From contig NZ_JACJVO010000010.1 of assembly GCF_014212055.1 (NCBI RefSeq), forward strand, positions 82,599 to 146,598: a DNA stretch of 64,000 nt, written 5' to 3'. Shown here one piece after another: positions 60,852-64,000 of the stretch. The stretch is from Cohnella zeiphila. Lineage in GTDB: Bacteria; Bacillota; Bacilli; Paenibacillales; Paenibacillaceae. How positions within the stretch are numbered: the stretch's first letter is position 1; every line of letters begins with the position of its first letter. Below the pieces are notes generated by a model, which ran no database searches, was not told where the DNA came from, and saw nothing but the letters and a program-made list of their open reading frames with translations. Position numbers and translations under genes: made by a program.

Positions 60852-61796
60852 TCAATCCCCTCCGTAGTAAACCCAGCGGGCCGATGTTTTGAGCACAACC
60901 AGCGTCAGCAGCACGACGATCACGAACAGGATCCAGGCGAGCGCCGAGGCGTAACCCATTTTCAAATAGATGAAGGCGTTCTGGTATAAATAAATGGCGT
61001 AGAAGAACAGCGACTGGTCCGGCCCGCCCATCGTGCCGGAGTTCGCGCCGCCGCCGAGGATGAACGACTCGGTGAAAATTTGCATCGCGCCGATCAGTCC
61101 CATCAGGAACTGAAAAAGCAGAATCGGCGACAACCCCGGCAGCGTAATGTGCCAGATGCGGCGGTACCAGGCGGCCCCGTCGATCGAGGCCGCTTCATAG
61201 TACTGCTGCGGAATGCCCTGCAGCGCCGCGAGAAAGATGAGCGCGCCCGCCCCCGAGCCCCACAGCCCCATCATGATGAGCGAAGGCTTCGTGTAATTCG
61301 GGTCGAGCAGCCAGGCCGGATCGTTCAGCCCGACGGAGCGCAGGACGATATTGACCAGACCGTAATCCGGGTTCAGCAGCCAGGTCCACAGGATCGCGCT
61401 CGCCACGATCGGGATGACCGCCGGAACGTAATACAGCGTGCGGTAGAAGGTGATGCCGCGCACCTTCAGATTGAGCAGCAGCGCGACCAGCAAGCTGGCG
61501 ACCAGACCGATCGGCATCGCGATGAACGCCATGTAGAACGTATTGCTCAGCGCCTTATAGAAGCTCGGGTCGGATAGGATCGCCCGGTAGTTGGCCAGAC
61601 CGATCCACTTCGGCGCCGAGAACAGATCGTAGCTCGTAAAGCTGTAATACAGCGAGCCGAAAAAAGGATAAACGGTAAACGCGAGAAACCCGATGATCCA
61701 AGGCGAGGCGAAGGCGGCCCCGGTCCAGAAGATGCGCCGTTTGCGCTGCCGCGGCGTGCTTTGCTTGACGGGGCGGTCCAGCGTGCGGGTGCTCAT
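60852..61796 (-). CDS. carbohydrate ABC transporter permease (MalF type)
   Basis: Membrane subunit of 314 residues with six helices. Recognised by AFASPWIIGFLAFTVYPFFGSLYYSFTSYDL, WIGLANYRAIL, and the EAA loop EAASIDGAAWYRRIWHITLPGLSP. It lies 10 bases after the binding-protein stop. Function as for its partner. Confidence 0.92.
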   Translation of the reverse strand: MSTRTLDRPVKQSTPRQRKRRIFWTGAAFASPWIIGFLAFTVYPFFGSLYYSFTSYDLFSAPKWIGLANYRAILSDPSFYKALSNTFYMAFIAMPIGLVASLLVALLLNLKVRGITFYRTLYYVPAVIPIVASAILWTWLLNPDYGLVNIVLRSVGLNDPAWLLDPNYTKPSLIMMGLWGSGAGALIFLAALQGIPQQYYEAASIDGAAWYRRIWHITLPGLSPILLFQFLMGLIGAMQIFTESFILGGGANSGTMGGPDQSLFFYAIYLYQNAFIYLKMGYASALAWILFVIVVLLTLVVLKTSARWVYYGGD

Positions 61797-61806
61797 CCCG
61801 GCCGCC

Positions 61807-63225
61807 TTACTTGACGAGCGGCTGGATCGTCTTCTTCACGCCGGCCAGCCCGTCGTCGATCGTCGTTTTGCCGCGCAGGATGTCATTGACCGCTTTGGTC
61901 AGGGCGTCGCTGTACTCGCTGAAGAACGGAAGCGACGGGAACGACTTCAGGTTCGGGCTTTTCGCGTAATCGGTAAATTCCTTGAAGCCCGGCACCGCGT
62001 CGTAAGACGGATCGTCAAGCGTCGAGGCGCGGGTCGGAAGATTGCCGAGCGCGGCCGTAAACTGGACGAGCTGCTGCTTATCCGTAAACCATTTGATGAA
62101 CTCCCAGGAGGCGTCCGGATGCTTGGCGCCCTTCGGGATGTAGAGCACGCTCGTGTTGATGTTGCCGGCGTTCTTCAGCTCGGGATGGTCTTCGCTGTAC
62201 GGGATCGGGGCAATGCCGTAATCGAGGCTGGGAGCGAACTGCTTGATGAACGTCGGCAGCCATTCTCCGTCGATCGTCATCGCGTATTTGCCGCTGAAGA
62301 ACGGATTTTGCGCCGACTGGTACTTGCCGAGCGACGCGGAGAAGCGGTCGAGGTTCTCGCTGCCGTATTTGTCCCACAGGTCCTTGGAAAATTGCACCGC
62401 CTGCTTAAAGCCCGGATCGTCCGGCGTAACCTGCTTCGTGTCCGGATCCCAGAACTTGCCGCCGTACACCTGCGAGAACGTATAGGAATCGATGCCCGGC
62501 CACAGGCCCAGCACCTCGAGGCGGCCGTCCTTCTGCACGACGCTGAGCTTCTCGGCGTACTCCTTCAGCTCCGTCATCGTCGCCGGAGGCGCGCTGTAGC
62601 CGGCGTCCGCCAGCATCTTCTTGTTGTAGAACAGCATCGTGAAATGCATCGCGATCGGCAGCGCGTACGTATGCCCGTCGTACTGGCTGCTGACGAGCGC
62701 TCCGGGGATGAAGTCGTTCAGATCGACGTTGTCTTTGGCTATGTAATCGTCGAGCGGGATCATCGCCCCCTTGGTTCCCCAAGCGGCGACGTTCTGGCCG
62801 AATTGCGAGGCGATGTCGGGAGGGTTGCCGCCGGTGATGGCGGTGAGCTGCTTCTGATAATCGCTCTGGCTCAAGCCTTTGACCGTAATGTTCGGATGGG
62901 AGTCGTTGAACTGCTTGATCAGCTTCTCGATCGCCTCGCCCTCCGGCCCGGTCCAGCCGTACCAGAAGCTCAAAGTTACCTTCTCTTGCGGGGACGCGTT
63001 TGCCGGAGAGGCGCTTGCCTGGGAAGCGCTCGCCGGCGATGCGGCGGCGCTTTCGGGCGCGCTTGCGGAGGCGCTTGGCGAGGAGGCGCCCGGTGAGGAG
63101 GCGGAGCCTCCCTCGCTAGCCCCGTTGCCGGAATTGCCGCCTCCGCTGCAAGAAGCGAGCAGCAGGCTCGCGCCCGCCAGCATGGCAAATGTCGTTGTGC
63201 GGGTAAAACGGATGTTCTTGGACAT
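61807..63225 (-). CDS. sugar-binding lipoprotein of the ABC importer
   Basis: Extracellular binding lipoprotein of 472 residues. Signal peptide with lipobox LLASC, a 45-residue linker of Ser, Ala and Pro, then the SBP_bac_1 body (VTLSFWYGWTGPEGEAIEKL, FNDSHPNITVKG, PPDIASQFGQNVAAW, KYAMTIDGEWLPTF, ASWEFIKWFTDK). GAGGGA precedes the ATG. It lies 45 bases after the Gfo/Idh/MocA gene and is probably co-transcribed with it and with both permeases. Confidence 0.92.
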   Translation of the reverse strand: MSKNIRFTRTTTFAMLAGASLLLASCSGGGNSGNGASEGGSASSPGASSPSASASAPESAAASPASASQASASPANASPQEKVTLSFWYGWTGPEGEAIEKLIKQFNDSHPNITVKGLSQSDYQKQLTAITGGNPPDIASQFGQNVAAWGTKGAMIPLDDYIAKDNVDLNDFIPGALVSSQYDGHTYALPIAMHFTMLFYNKKMLADAGYSAPPATMTELKEYAEKLSVVQKDGRLEVLGLWPGIDSYTFSQVYGGKFWDPDTKQVTPDDPGFKQAVQFSKDLWDKYGSENLDRFSASLGKYQSAQNPFFSGKYAMTIDGEWLPTFIKQFAPSLDYGIAPIPYSEDHPELKNAGNINTSVLYIPKGAKHPDASWEFIKWFTDKQQLVQFTAALGNLPTRASTLDDPSYDAVPGFKEFTDYAKSPNLKSFPSLPFFSEYSDALTKAVNDILRGKTTIDDGLAGVKKTIQPLVK

Positions 63226-63270
63226 TCGAATCCCTCATTTCCACGATATTTGTCTGCGGCCTTGCCAATC

Positions 63271-64000
63271 TTACAGGTTCATCCACTCGTCTTGCTTCTG
63301 CCGCGCCAGCCGCGCGGCATCGATCAAGGCCATCGTCCCGATCGTCTCCGCGGCCTCGACCGGGGCGCCGCCGCTATCGAAAAACGCCAGCATCTCCCGG
63401 ATCAGCCTGGGAAAGTAGTCGGTGCACTCCGCGAAAAACGCCGTGCCGCCGTCCGCCGCCGCGCATGATGCCTGAAACGGAGCCGGAGGCGTCTGTACGA
63501 CCGTGCCCTGCCGTCCGTCGCCGTAGTCGACGATGTAGGTGAACAGCTCCGCGCCGCCGTACGCCTTCAGCCGCTTCGCCCCTGTGCCCATCAGCACGGT
63601 CAGCATCTCGAAGCTGTGGACGGCGTAATGGTCGAAACCGCCTCCTCCCAGGACGAACGCGGCGCGGCTCTCCGCCGCGCGGCCGCGCTCCGCCTGCCAA
63701 GGCTCCAGCTCGCGCGCGAAACGCAGCGCCGAGCTGGAGAACAGCGGCGTGCCGCACTCGGCCGCGAGCTCGAACATCCGCTCGGCCGCCGCCCGGTTCG
63801 GCGCGAACGTCTTGTCGACGTACACCGGCTTGCCCGAGCGCAGCGCCTCGGCCGCGAGCCGCTCGTGATGCTGCGGATGGTCGGGCGACAGCACGACGAT
63901 CGCGTCGCAGCGCCCGATCAGCTCGCCGATCGAAGCCGCGCGTTCGATGCCATGCTCCGCGCACCACTGTTCGGTGCCGCGCGCCGCCGTCGCGCCCGGT
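63271..64000 (-). CDS. Gfo/Idh/MocA-family oxidoreductase, 5-prime end outside the window
   Basis: The visible 242 residues start inside the Rossmann domain (EQWCAEHGIERAASIGELIG, then CDAIVVLSPDHPQHH) and include GKPVYVDKTFAP, where the conserved EKP is DKT, with the catalytic Lys kept. The frame is open to the right edge, so the gene is partial. The C-terminal half is short and includes HSFEMLTVLMG and IREMLAFFDSGGAPV. It heads a sugar ABC operon, suggesting that it oxidises the imported sugar. The missing start lies beyond 64000. Confidence 0.82.
   Translation of the reverse strand, partial: PGATAARGTEQWCAEHGIERAASIGELIGRCDAIVVLSPDHPQHHERLAAEALRSGKPVYVDKTFAPNRAAAERMFELAAECGTPLFSSSALRFARELEPWQAERGRAAESRAAFVLGGGGFDHYAVHSFEMLTVLMGTGAKRLKAYGGAELFTYIVDYGDGRQGTVVQTPPAPFQASCAAADGGTAFFAECTDYFPRLIREMLAFFDSGGAPVEAAETIGTMALIDAARLARQKQDEWMNL

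Overview
The window looks like a piece of chromosome from a GC-rich, endospore-former-type Firmicute of the family Paenibacillaceae (Cohnella or a high-GC Paenibacillus; this is inferred from protein content, not tested). Reasons: strong AGGAGG ribosome binding sites, Bacillus-style housekeeping genes (guaA, ddl, bcp, acnA, gsaB, a YlbL/SepM-like protease), LplB/LplC and YesM/YesN style carbohydrate modules, and lipoproteins with long Ala/Ser/Pro/Gly linkers behind the lipobox. No phage, integrase, complete insertion sequence, CRISPR array, rRNA or tRNA gene was seen.

Layout. 1-5.8 kb, all minus strand: a purine permease behind a complete guanine riboswitch with its own promoter and terminator, an aldo/keto reductase with an AraC regulator, and guaA. 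5.9-22.1 kb, minus strand: a carbohydrate locus read from 22.1 to 5.9 kb, made of two LplB/LplC permeases, a lipoprotein binding protein, a YesM kinase and YesN regulator, an FAD oxidoreductase, an SGNH hydrolase and a secreted protein of about 1,680 residues with golvesin-like modules. 22.7-27.5 kb: bcp, a three-gene ABC-2 exporter and a divergent LytR-CpsA-Psr protein. 28-39.1 kb: gsaB, a decayed stretch, an Fe3+/2-aminoethylphosphonate-type ABC importer with a phosphoesterase, a divergent LysR regulator, and a 1,043-residue hybrid kinase with two kinase cores. 39.6-53.8 kb: mainly housekeeping genes (IMPase-family enzyme, TSUP permease, ddl, amidase, aconitase, phosphoesterase, YlbL-like protease, IclR regulator, alpha/beta hydrolase, diguanylate cyclase). 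53.9-64 kb: a Gfo/Idh/MocA oxidoreductase, a YbdG-like channel, an MFS exporter, an acyltransferase, and a sugar ABC importer led by a second Gfo/Idh/MocA gene that runs off the right edge.

The most unexpected content is non-coding. Three intergenic elements (27.78-27.96, 39.21-39.39 and 56.51-56.69 kb) share one layout: two direct copies of a motif 50-51 bp apart, then two inverted copies 50-51 bp apart, with 76-77 bp between the mirrored inner copies. The first uses a different motif from the other two, so the geometry is kept while the sequence is not. Other intergenic regions hold exact tandem repeats of nearly the same unit length (7 x 51 bp, 4.6 x 52 bp, a palindrome pair 49 bp apart) and degenerate tandem arrays of 31-34 bp and about 21 bp. 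In the 31-34 bp array the units keep a small hairpin although the stem bases change.
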